Source: Gymnopilus junonius
Taxonomy: Eukaryota > Basidiomycota > Agaricomycetes > Agaricales > Galerinaceae
NCBI GenBank assembly: GCA_015501075.1
Contig: JADNYJ010000128.1
Coordinates: 56,888 to 120,887, forward strand
DNA length: 64,000 nt
Reading direction: 5' to 3'
Shown here: positions 11,411-23,014 of the stretch, piece by piece
Numbering within the stretch: the first letter of the stretch is position 1
Layout: the number at the start of each line of letters is the position of its first letter
The notes under the pieces: generated by a model
Seen by the model: the letters and a program-made list of their open reading frames with translations, nothing else
The model's database searches: none
Told to the model about the DNA's origin: nothing
Program-made: the position numbers and the translations under genes

Positions 11411-11788
11411 TGTGCGTTTGTAGATTGGTTGGTGGTTCGTTTAGAGGGGGGAGTCTAAGACTTTTATATCGTTTCCTAGTTTTAAAAATGACGAAGGTGA
11501 TGATGATGGTACGTTAGTATTCTTAGACATTTGGGACTTTTAGCTTGGCTTGTGAAAAGACAAAGTAGATTAGAAGGTTGTCATAGGAGACAGACCAGCC
11601 CATCTTGGGGAGCTGGGAGTAAAAAGAGGGCTGTACATGCGAACCAGTGTTCCTTGTGGATATTACTGCCCTAAGGAACAGCTACTAACGAAAAGCTTCC
11701 CAGGAAAGAAAAATAAGTCAGCAAGGCTAAGCAACGGAAAACAGCTGACCCCCCCCCCTCCTGAAAAACTCACTGAAAAGCCCAGTCA
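11411..11788. other. Intergenic spacer
   Basis: Upstream region of the leftward SDR and 3' side of the next leftward gene. A C9 run lies near 11750. No gene seen. Confidence 0.45.
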
Positions 11789-12548
11789 TCACGATGATTT
11801 ACTAGATACGGCCTCCGCCTGCTTCGTAGCCATACCCGATGCTCCCACCGCCGCCACGTCTTTCGCAAATGCATTAGGCATAAGTTTCAATTTGATCCTC
11901 GAGTTTATCCATGCAGGAGGTGCTGAAGGTCGGGGTGCAGGTGACTCGGGGTTCTGGAGCGCGTAGGTGTATTCCCTCGAGATGCGGAGGAAGTGTTCGG
12001 GTGTGAGCCCTCCGGAATTGCGGAACTTGCTCCAGACGGCCGTTTCTTGTTGTGTTGTGAGTTTCGTGCCTAGTGCTACGTAAGGTTTGAGCTGGAGAAA
12101 GATAGAATAGAGATATTAGTCGGGGCGGAAGGAGGAAGAGGGTCGAGCAAGACGCACCGGACTTGACTCTATTTCTTCTACGGGAGGAGCGACGTATACA
12201 CGGACTTTCTCGTCCAACAGGCGGTATTTGGCCTTTCCACGTATAACATGTTTACCTGGAGCGCCTGTTCGTCTGCCACCGGGGAGGAAAGCCTGCCTTG
12301 TTCCTGCAGATTGTCCAGTGTCATTTTGGTTGAATAGAAAGAAAGTACGAAAACAAACAGACCTTGTAAAAGTCTTGTTTCCTCTTTTCGGAGTCAGAGG
12401 CGCCCTGGAGGCCTTTGAAAGCCTGGCTGCTGTGGGGAACATGGAGGGCGGTCGACAACGTGTTGATGGCAAAATTATTGACCGGAAAGCGCAAGTACTT
12501 CCCACGATAATCCTCTCTTCCTGAATCTATAATCTCAATTCCTTTCAT
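11789..12548 (-). CDS. Conserved-looking protein of unknown function
   Basis: I do not recognise this family. Exon one (from ATG 12548) reads MKGIEIIDSGREDYRGKYLR and ends KRKQDFYK at a GTCTGT donor. Exon two carries GKAKYRLLDEKVRVYVAPPV and ends ESSP; exon three continues LKPYVALGTKLTTQQETAVW, LTPEHFLRISREYTYALQNP and ends VSSKSS at 11789. The basic, compact, low-complexity-free sequence and the short exons look like a housekeeping protein; a mitochondrial ribosomal or assembly role is possible but unproved. Exon one and exon two join in different phases, so one base slip or another splice site is needed near 12300-12365. It is divergently transcribed from TSR3 with only 62 bases between start codons, implying a shared promoter. 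Confidence 0.6.
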
Positions 12549-12610
12549 CTTCCTCAGCTTCGTACATTGAAATAAAGGTCTTGGGGCGTATCGGAACTCT
12601 CTTTATCACC

Positions 12611-14005
12611 ATGGGCAAGAAGCATTCGCAATCTCCAGTGGTCAGTACGTCCAGTCGCGGTCACAAGCATCCCAGAGGCGCAGGTCGCTCTGCTGGAAGA
12701 GGATTTACAGGCCACCGAGGACGAGGCGGGAAGAATAATAGGTACTCTGATGGTCCAGGCGTGGACGAACGTCCTGAGAGTGCGGTGGATGATGTCGAGG
12801 GAGATGAGGACGATTCGGGGGAAGGTTCAAGCTCGGGTGAGTGCTGTGCTCGACAAAGACTTTCCTACCGCGTTTCAATGACTCATTCTTGCTCTTGTTC
12901 GTAGGAAACGAGGTGGAAGAAGTGGAAGTAAAGATCGAGGTTCCAGTGGCCATGTGGGTAAGAAGTTTGCCATAGATCGAAATGCAGAACCTCATACACG
13001 CTGTTGTGCTGCCTCACACAGGACTTTGACCATTGCGATCCACGTCGCTGTTCAGGGAAGAAACTTTCCAGGCTAGGACTCATCAAAGAGCTCAGGGTAG
13101 GCTCCCGGTTCAGAGGAATTGTCGTCTCGTGAGCTCATTCGTCCTGAGCACACGAACCCCCTGGTTTCTCACCTTCCGCTTTACCTATTTTTCAAAGACC
13201 CAAAGGAAAACAGGTCATAAGTCCATCTGATCGAGAGATCATCCTCGCTGGAGGTCTGGCTGTTGTCGAATGCTCATGGGCTCGGATCGATGACGTGCCT
13301 TTTAACAAGATCGCCAGTCCTCATGAGAGGTTATGTGCGTGTTCTACCCTTGCGTTTTTGTCTTTATGTTGACGGCTTGTTGCTATGCGTTAGTGCCCTA
13401 CCTCCTAGCGACGAACCCAACGAACTATGGAAAACCTTGGAGACTGAACTGCGTCGAAGCACTCGCAGCTGCATTCTACATAACGGGATTTGACACTTAC
13501 GCAGAGAAGTTGCTCAGTTCTTTCGGATGGGGCGGGTCGTTTTTCGAGGTCAACAGGTACGTTACATTTCCGACGCTTTCTACTTGGCTTGGTCTTCTGC
13601 TTTTAATCATGTTCTGATCTTGCCCTTTCCCATTTTCTGTAGATCATTCCTTGAGAAATACAAGACATGCGAGACAGCAGATGATATCACTGCGATGCAG
13701 GATAAAATTATCAACGAGCTCGAAGATAGCTGGAAAGAGTCAAGGAAAAATAAAGGTATGCACATTCCTTTTCTTTCCCCTCTCCCTCTCAATTTCGCTC
13801 CATTTTCTCTCTTTTCGCAGAGGAATCACGGACTGGGGACTCGGAAGACCTCCTCTTTGCCAATCCGAACCATGGGCCAAGGCCTCACGAGGCTTCGAGC
13901 GATGAAGAGGATGAAGAAGAGTCGCGCCTAGGACCTCCGGAATCTGATACAGAGTCTGAAGGTGGTAATAGGAATATTAATGCAACTACCAAGGAGAAGT
14001 CGTAA
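12611..14005 (+). CDS. TSR3: TSR3: 18S rRNA aminocarboxypropyltransferase
   Basis: Tsr3 adds the aminocarboxypropyl group to the hypermodified pseudouridine of 18S rRNA late in small-subunit maturation. Exon one (12611-12836) encodes a basic Gly/Arg tail and an acidic stretch. Then follow [116 protein letters not shown] and [12 protein letters not shown]. These are the full RLI-like and DUF367 blocks of the family. Six introns (including 12837-12904 and 12958-13021) all fit in phase. The C-terminus is an acidic tail ([20 protein letters not shown]). The frame is intact throughout, which is useful as a control for the slips seen in neighbours. Confidence 0.95.
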
Positions 14006-14291
14006 ACAGTTGAATTTGTATGAGTACGTTTTGATGGTATCACTAATGACTCGGGTGTATTCTAGCGGTGTTGGTATATATCTGTGCCAAGTTCTAGGTA
14101 TACATAGGCTCGTTTTGAACCTGGAGGAGGAGGTACGGTTGGCTTTCCATGTTCATGACTCTGAATACACGAACTACAACCGCGTTCCTCCCGATCATCT
14201 ATTAGCGCCATATCCCGTCGATGTCTGTCAGGGAAGGAAGCGCTGAAGGATCTCATGTGAAAGAACCCGGATACATACCCGAGATGCACAA

Positions 14292-14298
14292 TATAAAA
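14292..14298 (+). promoter_or_regulatory. TATA box of downstream SDR
   Basis: TATAAAA stands 86 bases before the ATG at 14384. Its position inside the longer open frame from 14221 argues that the upstream ATG is not the real start. Confidence 0.5.
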
Positions 14299-14383
14299 GG
14301 GCCCCATTGTGTACCTCACATTTCAACAAGTGCTCCCATCCTTCACCACTTCAACAAGTCTTCCATCCTTCAATCAACAAGTC

Positions 14384-15385
14384 ATGCCTCACTCTCTGAT
14401 GCCAGAACCTCCAATGCGGCTTTCAACCCATCATATGTCCCTACAGCAATCATCACAGGAGCAACAGCAGGCATCGGGCAATCCATAGCAGAAGCCCTAT
14501 CCCGTCATTTAAAAGGCGTCTACATCTCATCATCGTAGGCCGGAACCGATCTGCAGCCGAGTCAATCATCGCCTCGCTACCGAAACTTGAAGCGTCCCAA
14601 GACTCCGCCTCCGAATCCACCTACGAATTCGTGCAATGCGACATGACGATAATAAAAAATGTGCACAACATGGCGAAGGATCTCAATGAGCGTCTTTCCA
14701 AGGTTAACTTTCTGGTACACTGTGCCGCGATCGTTGGGCTCGGAGGAAGGAAGGAGGCTGATCCTAAGGAGGGTTTGGATGAGAAGATGGCTACGCTATA
14801 TTATGCTCGTTGGAAATTGACATACGATCTTTTGCCGCTTCTGAGAAAGGCAAAGGAGGAGGCGAGGAAGCCAGTGTTATGTCGGTATTTGGTGCGGGGG
14901 TTGCGAAGGAGGTCGACCTCGATGATCTTGGATTGAAGAAAACGTACACGGGGAGCAAAGCGATGGGCAGAGTAATTGTTACAATGATCTTATGATTGCG
15001 GTGAGTTTCAACTGTCCATCTCGGTTCCGTCTGGGAAAAATTTAATTTAATGACCTTGACTTTCCTTCCAGGAGTTCGCAGCTAGAGAGCCAGATATCGC
15101 CTTTACGCACATTCACCCTGGCGCAGTATACACCGGGACGATGGTCAACAAGTCATCATCACAAGGATCTTGATCATCCCTCTCTTCCCATTAATTTGGC
15201 TTTTGACTACTCCAAGGGGGGATTGTGCCGAGCACATGCTCTCAGCGTTGCTCAGTGCGAAGAAGGGTATGAATCGACGGAATTGGAAAGGCGATGACAT
15301 TGGGATGAAGAAGTTTCCGCAGAAGGAGGGGGCGCAGAAGGCCTTGTGGGATCACACTCTCGAGGCCACGTCAATTGACGAGTGA
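14384..15385 (+). CDS. NAD(P)-binding short-chain dehydrogenase, several frame slips
   Basis: The reading from ATG 14384 (MPHS), after a slip, continues DARTSNAAFNPSYVPTAIIT with the Rossmann motif TGATAGIG. It goes on through LIIVGRNRSAAESIIASLPK, the NNAG-like LVHCAAIVGLGG, YYARWKLTYDLLPLLRKAKE, SVFGAGVAKEVDLDDLGLKK, a YNDL-type segment before the intron at 15001-15071, then FTHIHPGAVYTGTMVN and a C-terminus with GDDIGMKKFPQKEGAQKALW. This is the common Agaricomycete SDR family with a modified active site (YND in place of Y-x3-K). The frame must be shifted by one base near 14395, 14525, 14878, 14975 and 15163. No in-frame nonsense change is needed. Confidence 0.7.
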
Positions 15386-15935
15386 TTTTCTATGATTTGG
15401 ATTTGCATTAAATAATATGCGAGCAACGAATATGATCTTTTAGTTGATCTGGATGTCGTATGATAACCGATGGGGTCTGTACTATCCCCTGGACCTACAA
15501 CTTGTTACCGCTATTTTTAGAACTCACCGGAGAGTCCAATGAAGTCGCACCCACTGTTTATCTAGCTTCACCATTTGGGCATAATATAAATGTACAGGAG
15601 AACAGCCAGCTTTTCCATGAAAATAGAATGGAAATAAAGGACCCAAAGTCACCACTGATATACAAGATCATGAAGCGGAGAATGATCTATGTATGTTGGT
15701 AGAATATTAGAGGGCTGTCGAGATAAATGCTGCTCTGGTAAATGGTGAATAAATAAATAAATGTATTTGAAAACAAAAAAACCACTTCAGTGGAAGAACT
15801 TCGCGAGAGGATAGAGTGGATCAGCATGTAATTATTTGATGTCATAGACTGAGCAAAGCCAATCATGAATTTGCAGAATTACCCGTCTTTTCAGTATTTC
15901 AAGCTTCATTCGTACTAGGTGGGACGTCCCTGACA
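15386..15935. other. Intergenic spacer between convergent genes
   Basis: Short frame at 15460-15702 has no recognisable motif. An AATAAATAAATAAATG microsatellite lies near 15748. Otherwise I see nothing. Confidence 0.45.
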
Positions 15936-18400
15936 TTACGTTCTTTCCTTCCAGTTGGTAGTTGCATCCAATTGCATCATACGTTGTTCCATGACAACCT
16001 CAAGCTCGTCGTCTCCGCCATGATACCGAAAATCGAGAATACTAACATAGGAAATGCTTGAAGGTCGACGTCCTACAGCCCAATTTAACCAGTGATGTAA
16101 TTTTCCGAAGTCGTCCAATTCAACTTGGAAGTCCGATAAGAAATCTGCCAATATCCCTCGATCTGCCTTTGCAGCTTCCTCCAACACCTGTCCCGCAAGT
16201 CTAGTCCAGTTATATTCCAAAATGTTCACGGCCGATTCTGTTTTATCAAATAAAAATTTGGCAGAGATTCACTGAGACAAACAGAAAGGCACCGTGCCTG
16301 GACCACCATGTCAGCTTCACAGCGAGTAGTATCAGAGAGAAACTCTCGGAGCATAACTAGGTATGGCCCTTCAAAGAGCGATTTCCCGCCTGTATAAACT
16401 TGTGGGAGAATCCTGAGGCGCGACTGATCGAAATTCGTTATTTCTTTTCGTGCTTGTGGAATGATAGTCTTCTTTTTAGGGTTGACAAAAATCATCGTGA
16501 CAACAAATGTCAGGAATGGTTCGGAATAGTATCCTGCCAAGTTGGCAATTAGAAATTGATCAAACTTTTTCAATTGGAGTGCGTGAAGCTCTGTTGCGTT
16601 GTCCCAAGTCTAAAGCACTTTAGGAAAGCAATTTAAGGAAAATATATAAGACGTACCAGCGAGTCGAGCAACTTTAGAAGGCTACACCAAAAGTTGGAAA
16701 CATCGGGCACATCAGACCAACCTTGACTGTCAAAAAGCGCCCGCAGGCGGTGGGGATCAAATGTCATGATATCGTTGTGAAGTTGGGTGGTTAAAGATGC
16801 AAATTTCAAATGGTAGAGAATGGATCGAAGAATATCTCTTGTCGTGGCAAAGCTCCAGCCTATATTATAAACGGAATTTCGTCAAGACTAAGCAAAAATT
16901 GTGAACATGGATGCTTACCCTTCTCTATATTTCCGAGACATTGAAAACCGAGATGCGCATATTGCGCATGTCGTAGTATGGGGTCGATATGCATTTCCTT
17001 GGATCGTGAGTGATCAAACAAAAAATCCTTGAGCGAGGCGTGGAATATCTGTACATTCAGATCGGAAGTCTTCATAAGCGTAGAGCGCGGTACGCAGCGA
17101 ACCAGGGATGCTAGGTCTCCCAACAGAACCGGAATATCTCCAGATTCAAGGCCTAGGATGGCTTCCAAAGTCGTGGTTGTCGTATCTATGCCAAGTATGA
17201 CCAACCCGAGAATATTCAGAATGATACCCACATCGTCCACAGAAGAGAGAAGGTGAGAATATAAAGCGTCCAGTTGAGCAAAGGGCATATGTTGAAGTGC
17301 AGGCCGCAAGCCGAGTACTACCTCCAATCGCTTGGTTGGCTGGTGTCGTACAGAGGATACGTATTGATGACAGTAGACGCATAAATGAATTGTCCAGACG
17401 ATTTGTCAACTAGATTATCAATGATATCCTGCCCTGGCCATCCAGGAAGGATCGTACGGCGGTACAGGTGGGTCCGGGAGATGTCTGCAAATTTGTCTTG
17501 TAAGAATAGGTTGATATCTCGATTGGGGTGGTACGTGTTGTCCAGAGCTAGTCCAGTTAGATCAGTGAACCGCGAGCTAAAAGCAAATGTAATGTGCAAC
17601 TCTGGGCGGCTAGCGATAAGGAAACGAATATTCAATGGTTGATAACGTTGCCTGTATTCAGTGCACAGAACCTCCAAAATGTTGGCCTGAACAGCTGGCT
17701 CAGCACATTCATCGAGACCGTCGATGACAATGAGAAGAGGTAAATGTTGTACCTCACCGCACTCGACGAGGGAGCGAAGCGGTTCAAACAAGAGAGTCGT
17801 AAATTGAGTATCGAGAGATCGAGTGAAAATTAGTGGGTCTCGCTCGATAAGGTCGACGATACTCTTCTTAGCTTGAGGAAGACGTTGAATTGTTTGATAA
17901 ATAATCGACGATACGAGAGAACGTGCATGGTTTCGGGCTGGGTCTGTCCTGGAGAAGAAGAAGCTTGCGAGGAGACTTCCGCCCTCCTTGCATAGCTCAG
18001 AGATCGTCTGGGCAATGGCAGACTTCCCAGCCCCAGCTGGACCGTAGAGCCACATCACAAATGCCTTAGCCATCTCTGCACTTGCGCCCTTTCCCATAGC
18101 CCATTCCACGATCTTTTCGAGGACTGCAGTGCGGGTATTTGGATGGCATCTTGGAGGATCAAAGCGCTCCCCAGAATCATGAAACGCGCTCGGTGCAACA
18201 GCTCGTTTCAGGATCTCAAATCCACCTTATTTCCCCATGAGCTTGACAACATATTCATTCCTTTCAATGATAGCGCGCACCTTCGCCTTGGACATGGACA
18301 TTGCCAATACTATATTGCTGATTTTGCTGAATGAAAGTTCCTCCTGTGATGAGATTGTTGGAACCGAAGAGGAGCTGCTGCTGCTTGCTGTCTGATCCAT
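15936..18400 (-). pseudogene. NACHT-domain STAND NTPase, damaged
   Basis: A fungal NLR-like ATPase. From ATG 18400 it starts with a Ser-rich run (MDQTASSSSSSS) and KISNIVLAMSMSKAKVRAII, and then meets an in-frame TAA at 18227-18229. It continues in the same frame as GGFEILKRAVAPSAFHDSGE, RFDPPRCHPNTRTAVLEKIV, the Walker A motif WLYGPAGAGKSAIAQT, FFFSRTDPARNHARSLVSSI, the Walker B motif LLIVIDGLDECAEP and FLIASRPELHI. A one-base slip near 17345 (AAT for AATT) separates the winged-helix-like C-terminal half, which runs to ERT at 15936 over several introns. Such proteins act in non-self recognition in fungi; the role here is inferred only. The TAA makes this a likely pseudogene unless splicing removes it. 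Confidence 0.75.
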
Positions 18401-18436
18401 CACACAGAATCGCTCAAGATGAGGGAGGAAGATCAA

Positions 18437-20384
18437 GGGTGGATTACAAGGATCGATGTCCTAGCTTTTCGGATGATTCCACGAGGTGGCAGGTGGTATT
18501 TTTAGCCAACCAACGGCCAACTTGGGAGACAACTCGAATTAAAAGATTCCTGAGCTCCTTCGCAGGGAACCGCTTCCCTTCTCGTCCCTCGTCCCTCGGT
18601 GGTATCAGTTGTTATTACACTCTTGAATAAAGATTAATGTCATAAGTAACCATTCAAGGTGGCTTTCGCAGGTCTTCCCAATGGCCTTCTGTAGCTGAAA
18701 AGCTAACTGTACCTTCGAGGCAGTTGCCAGTTATGCAGCAATCCTAATATTCACCAAATCCTGAGCTTGCTTTCGAAGTCTGCAATATAAAATTTCGGTG
18801 GAGTGTCATCAACCCCAGAGCGGGACATTTAGAATCGAGGTCTTGTCCTTGGAGCATTAGCAGCGCCGCAACATCCTCTAACTATTCCGGCGCGTTAGGA
18901 GGGAGTTGACATTGCGTGTAGTATGTAGATAATTCATTTAGGGACTGAATCACAGCTAGTGCGTTGACGTTTCCTGAGATGAAAGTCAGAGTAAGCAGGA
19001 TCGGAAGAATGCTTTTGGTAGAATAATGGTGGATTATCTCCGTCTTCCTTCATTTCTAGGTTGGGGACACAGGAAAAGGTAGTAATGGTGGTCGGCCTGA
19101 AGGCGGGTAGAGCAGAAAAGTTATGCAGGTAGATAGGTAGGCGCAGCAGAGATCAAGGAAGACGCCCGAGTCCGAGGAATGACACTTGGAATAATAGGAG
19201 ATGCTGCGCGAGGTTATTAGAAAATCAGGAGGTCCTCTATCAGAGGAAGGAATTAGTTGGAATTTGGGAGGGCTGAATGACTTTGGAATGACTCCAAAGC
19301 GGGAGAGGCTATCCGCTAAGTATACCGTCAAATTCCAGTAAATGAGTCAGTGAGTGACGGTTACGAGTGAGGACGTTGCGTACGAGAGTCCCTTTGCATG
19401 ACCGAAAGTCCGCCTAAAAGACTTTGCATTTCCTGTGCAGAATGTGGGCGACGTTGCCGATGCGTCGAACCCAAATCGAGGATGTGGCAAGCGGGAGTCG
19501 GGACGCGGACGCCGGCGCAGATGACCGTGACTCACTGATTACGATGTGTGACAATACTACCGTAACGACCGCTTTAGATTCAGAACTCATTCGGAGCTTT
19601 CTGTATCAAAACTTCCAACTCGTCTCAACTCTACTCGCCCCGCAGGCGCACACTTAACTCTCTATTGCTACCGTGTTCTTTTATTTTACAAGAACTCTCA
19701 GGCCTAGGCCCCACACAAATCCACTCTCTTAATAATCTGGTGACAATTTTCGTGTGAACAGAGAGCTTTCCAGGGATCCGAAAGAAACCGTGCGCATTAG
19801 CCTAAATTCCATCTTTCAAGGATGGCGCGCAGGTTCATTTTTCTTTCATTAGATCACTGTTTTTAAATTGACTCGCAATTTCACCCTGTAGACTTGCCAG
19901 CACCGCTTACCAGTTTGCTGCTCTTCACATATCCGACTTCACCCTCTCATCACAGCGAGGCCCGCTCGGATGGCCAGCTTATGCATGAAGATCTTGATTT
20001 CCATTGCCGTGCCGCAAAATGAGTCTCATGTTTGTTTCATCTGCATTGCGACAGACAGCCTTCTAGTCGATCTATTCTTGGCAGATCAAGTATGACGAAT
20101 ACTATCTGCGCCGACCGGGACGTTGACCTGCATATCAGATTACATTCTTGAGGATTATTGCATCGTGGCCGTCAGGTGGGTCTTTCCAGCTACATCGTCC
20201 TCGCGGAGCTGCATTACTGATTTACGCCGTCGACCTGCCAGCGCGACTAAAGAAGGGGACAGAAATAATTCGGACTCACGCGTCAGCGGCATCACCACCC
20301 TACCTTGTGCTCTCTTACGGAAAAAATCACGAAGCTCCAATCAAAACTCTGGTTACATCCAGATTATCACCGGACCTAGGTCAT
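18437..20384. other. Gene-poor stretch upstream of ferric reductase
   Basis: No supported gene over about 1.9 kb. Short frames at 19056-19331 (-) and 19424-19657 (+) have no motif. It contains the inverted repeat listed at 19346-19539. Confidence 0.45.
19346..19539. repeat. Imperfect inverted repeat pair
   Basis: GTCAGTGAGTGACGGT at 19346-19361 matches the reverse complement of ACCGTGACTCACTGAT at 19524-19539 with 14 of 16 bases; the internal mismatch is a single G/C change. No coding content between the arms is evident. It could be the end pair of a small element or chance. Confidence 0.35.
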
Positions 20385-20436
20385 TTATCAGATTATGTGG
20401 CGATCGTAATCTGATAAGCCATTGTCTTATCAGATA
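20385..20436. promoter_or_regulatory. Cluster of three ATCTGATAA GATA-factor sites
   Basis: TTATCAGATTA (20385-20395), TAATCTGATAA (20407-20417) and TTATCAGATA (20427-20436) each contain ATCTGATAA on one strand. The first two form a perfect 11-base inverted repeat with an 11-base spacer. ATCWGATAA is the extended consensus of fungal iron-responsive GATA repressors (Urbs1/SreA/Sfu1 type). The cluster lies 237-288 bases before the ferric reductase start codon, which is the classic target class. Binding itself is inferred. Confidence 0.7.
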
Positions 20437-20672
20437 ACTCCTCGGCCATACCTATTTTTATCTTAAAAAGCATGAAGAATGGCAGGCCGGCATCCCTTCT
20501 TGGGGGTTTATTGAGCGCAAACGCCCTTCAAAATCGCTTCTAAGCAGATCTGTTTGGTTCCTTTCATGACCCTGCCTATCCGGAACACTGGTTTTGTTTT
20601 CCCAGCTAGTACCTGGATGGTTCAAAAGGTACCCTCAGAGCTGTTCCGAATCTTTGCTTCCTGACTTTCCCA

Positions 20673-23014
20673 ATGGCTGCCCCTGCGGTTACCGACTCAA
20701 TTCTACGCAATGCTCGATTTATATCATACCCGAAGCAAGTTGCCTATCTCATAGCTAGCTTCATCGCGCTCGTTTCGCTGTGTCACCTTATTTCTGTGGC
20801 ACACCGGTATGCGACCAGGAAAAGGGTATATTCTGGGAAGAGGACATCCGCCTCTCTCAGCAGAATACCTCCTGCACTGGTCGACTCTATCACGGCTCTT
20901 ACAATGAGGTGGACGATACATATTGGTTCATCGTACTCATTGAACTTAGCCGAGGTGGGCTTGGTCATCGGATACATAGGCGTGCTTCTCTCTTGGACGT
21001 TCGTCAACAGTGAGTATTTTGTTCTTTCTACATATAGACCGCTCTGATATATTTCAATTAGCAACTACCCTTGAAGGTCAACTGGTCGACCCACACTATT
21101 ACGCTGATAGGGCCGGAACGATAGCTGCGTCTCAGCTTCCCCTCATGGTCGCTCTTGGTATGAAGAACAACCTTATATCTGGTCGGTAACTCTTGCACCC
21201 GCATGTATAATTCTTAACAATACGTTAATTACTTTGGGTATAGCACTCACCGGGATTGGCTTCGACAAAGTAAGCCCCCTGCTGACCGATGGGGTTGTTT
21301 CTTACTTTATTTCAGTTGAATTTCTTGCACAGAATGTCTGCGCGGACAATAGTTATCCTGGCTTGGATACACGGAGGAGGGCGAGTAAGTACTTTCTGCT
21401 TAACTCTTATTACCTTTGCTCACTTTCCGTCCAGATAACAGTCGGGTAAGCTCATTTTTTTCTTCGCCGTTCTACGCCCTCAACGAAAGGCAGATTGGTC
21501 GCTTCTGATGGCGATGCTCTTTCTCAGCACTGGGTTCGATTGGGGCCTTTGGCTGGATCAACGCTCACTCTCTTGTGCTCCTCACTATCCGCCCGATCCG
21601 TGAGAGGAGCTATGAACTTTTTCTTATTATCCACTTCGTCCTCGCTTTGTAAGTGTGCTCATTATCCCTCATATGAGGATAGTGTTTGACCATTCTATAG
21701 CATCTTCATACTCACCACGTACTTTCACACCGCCGGAATGATGTGAGCGTAATTTCCCATTCTTCTATCACCAGCACTTATCATCGTTGCTTGCAGCATG
21801 ACCTACTTCGGCCCCTGGCCATCAATGATCGTCTGGGGACTTGACAGGTTCCTCAGCATGGCCAAGGTAGTCGTGTTCAATTTTGCATACTTTAATCCAT
21901 GGTCCAAATCATCGAAAGCCTTGGATGCTAACGTTGAAGTCCTGTCTCACCATTTCATCAAAGTCACGATCCGCAGGCCAAAATACTTCTACTGGCGTCC
22001 TGGACAAAGTGCCTATTTATCATTTCCTGCAGTGTCCTCTTTTCCGTTTGAATCTCACCCCTTCACAATGTCCACGATTTACGACGGTTCGTCCGCGGAT
22101 GGGAATAAACTCACATTCTTCCTCCGTGTACGCAAGGGCTTTACTGCGAGGTTGATGAAAGCCGCTTCCCAAGACCAAACGTACAAGGTCTTCGTCAATG
22201 GTCCGTACAGCTCACCACCTATCCTTGTCGGGTACCAATCGGTCATGCTTTTCGCTGGTGCGTCTCATTCTGCTCTACTTTATTGACCGGAAAAATAACC
22301 TTAATTCCAGGGGGTTCCGGTGTCACCTTTACTCTTCCGCTTTTTTTGAGTCTTATCAAGTACTTGTCGTTTCCGTTGCTTAGTTTCTCACAGTGACTAA
22401 TACGTTATTTCCATAGACGAGCAAAACAAAATGAAGCAACCTGCAGCAAGTTGACTTTTGTATGGGTGATCAGGGACGCAGGTAAGGCGATATCTTATCA
22501 AGCTGATTTTCTCTGATCAAACTACCTGTAGACCAAATAAAATGGCTCGAAGGCGTGCTTTCTTCGGCTATAGAAGATCTTCCAGCAACTATTTCCGTTT
22601 CTATCAAGTTATACGTTACGTCCGTTCTTGACGACCCGGAGACCTTTGAAGAGGACGATTCCTCAAAGGACAGCATCGAAGAAGAAAAGATGCCTTCTAC
22701 TGGAAGCTCGCAGGACAATTCGAAGTTGTTGGAATCTTCTCTCACTTCGCTGGATCAAGGTCGACCAGACGTAAACGCTTTGATTCAAGATGAAATTATG
22801 GCGGACACAGGGCCAATATCAATAAACGGTCTGTGTTTCTTTTTTTCTTTTTGATAAGTGATGGTACAGTACTCATGATACTCTGGACCTTACAGTATGC
22901 GGGACCAAGTCACTCGCTGAAGCAGTTCGACAGGCAGTGCGTGTTCCGCGACCCATGGATGTCCTTAGAGGCGGTCCTACTATCTCACTCCATATCGAGC
23001 CATTCGGATTGTAA
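20673..23014 (+). CDS. Ferric reductase (FRE-type transmembrane flavocytochrome)
   Basis: Plasma-membrane enzyme reducing Fe3+ (and Cu2+) outside the cell with NADPH from the inside. MAAPAVTDSILRNARFISYP leads to a first membrane segment. After several introns come LNFLHRMSARTIVILAWIHG with a His-x13-His heme pair, WINAHSLVLLTIRPIRERSY, and LIIHFVLALIFILTTYFHTA with the second His-x13-His pair. The FAD motif is SHPFTMSTI, the NADPH motif FAGGSGVTFTLPLF, and the end is CGTKSLAEAVRQAVRVP then HIEPFGL before TAA 23012-23014. An acidic Ser/Glu-rich insert (EEDDSSKDSIEEEK) splits the NADPH-binding half, as in many fungal FREs. One base seems missing in the GGGG run near 21545. Three iron-type GATA sites upstream suggest iron repression. 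Confidence 0.9.

Noticed and set aside
14221..14383. Upstream in-frame ATG at 14221 as start of the SDR
   Set aside because: A TATA box lies at 14292-14298, inside this extension, and the extension has no family similarity; the ATG at 14384 followed by one base slip fits the family N-terminus.
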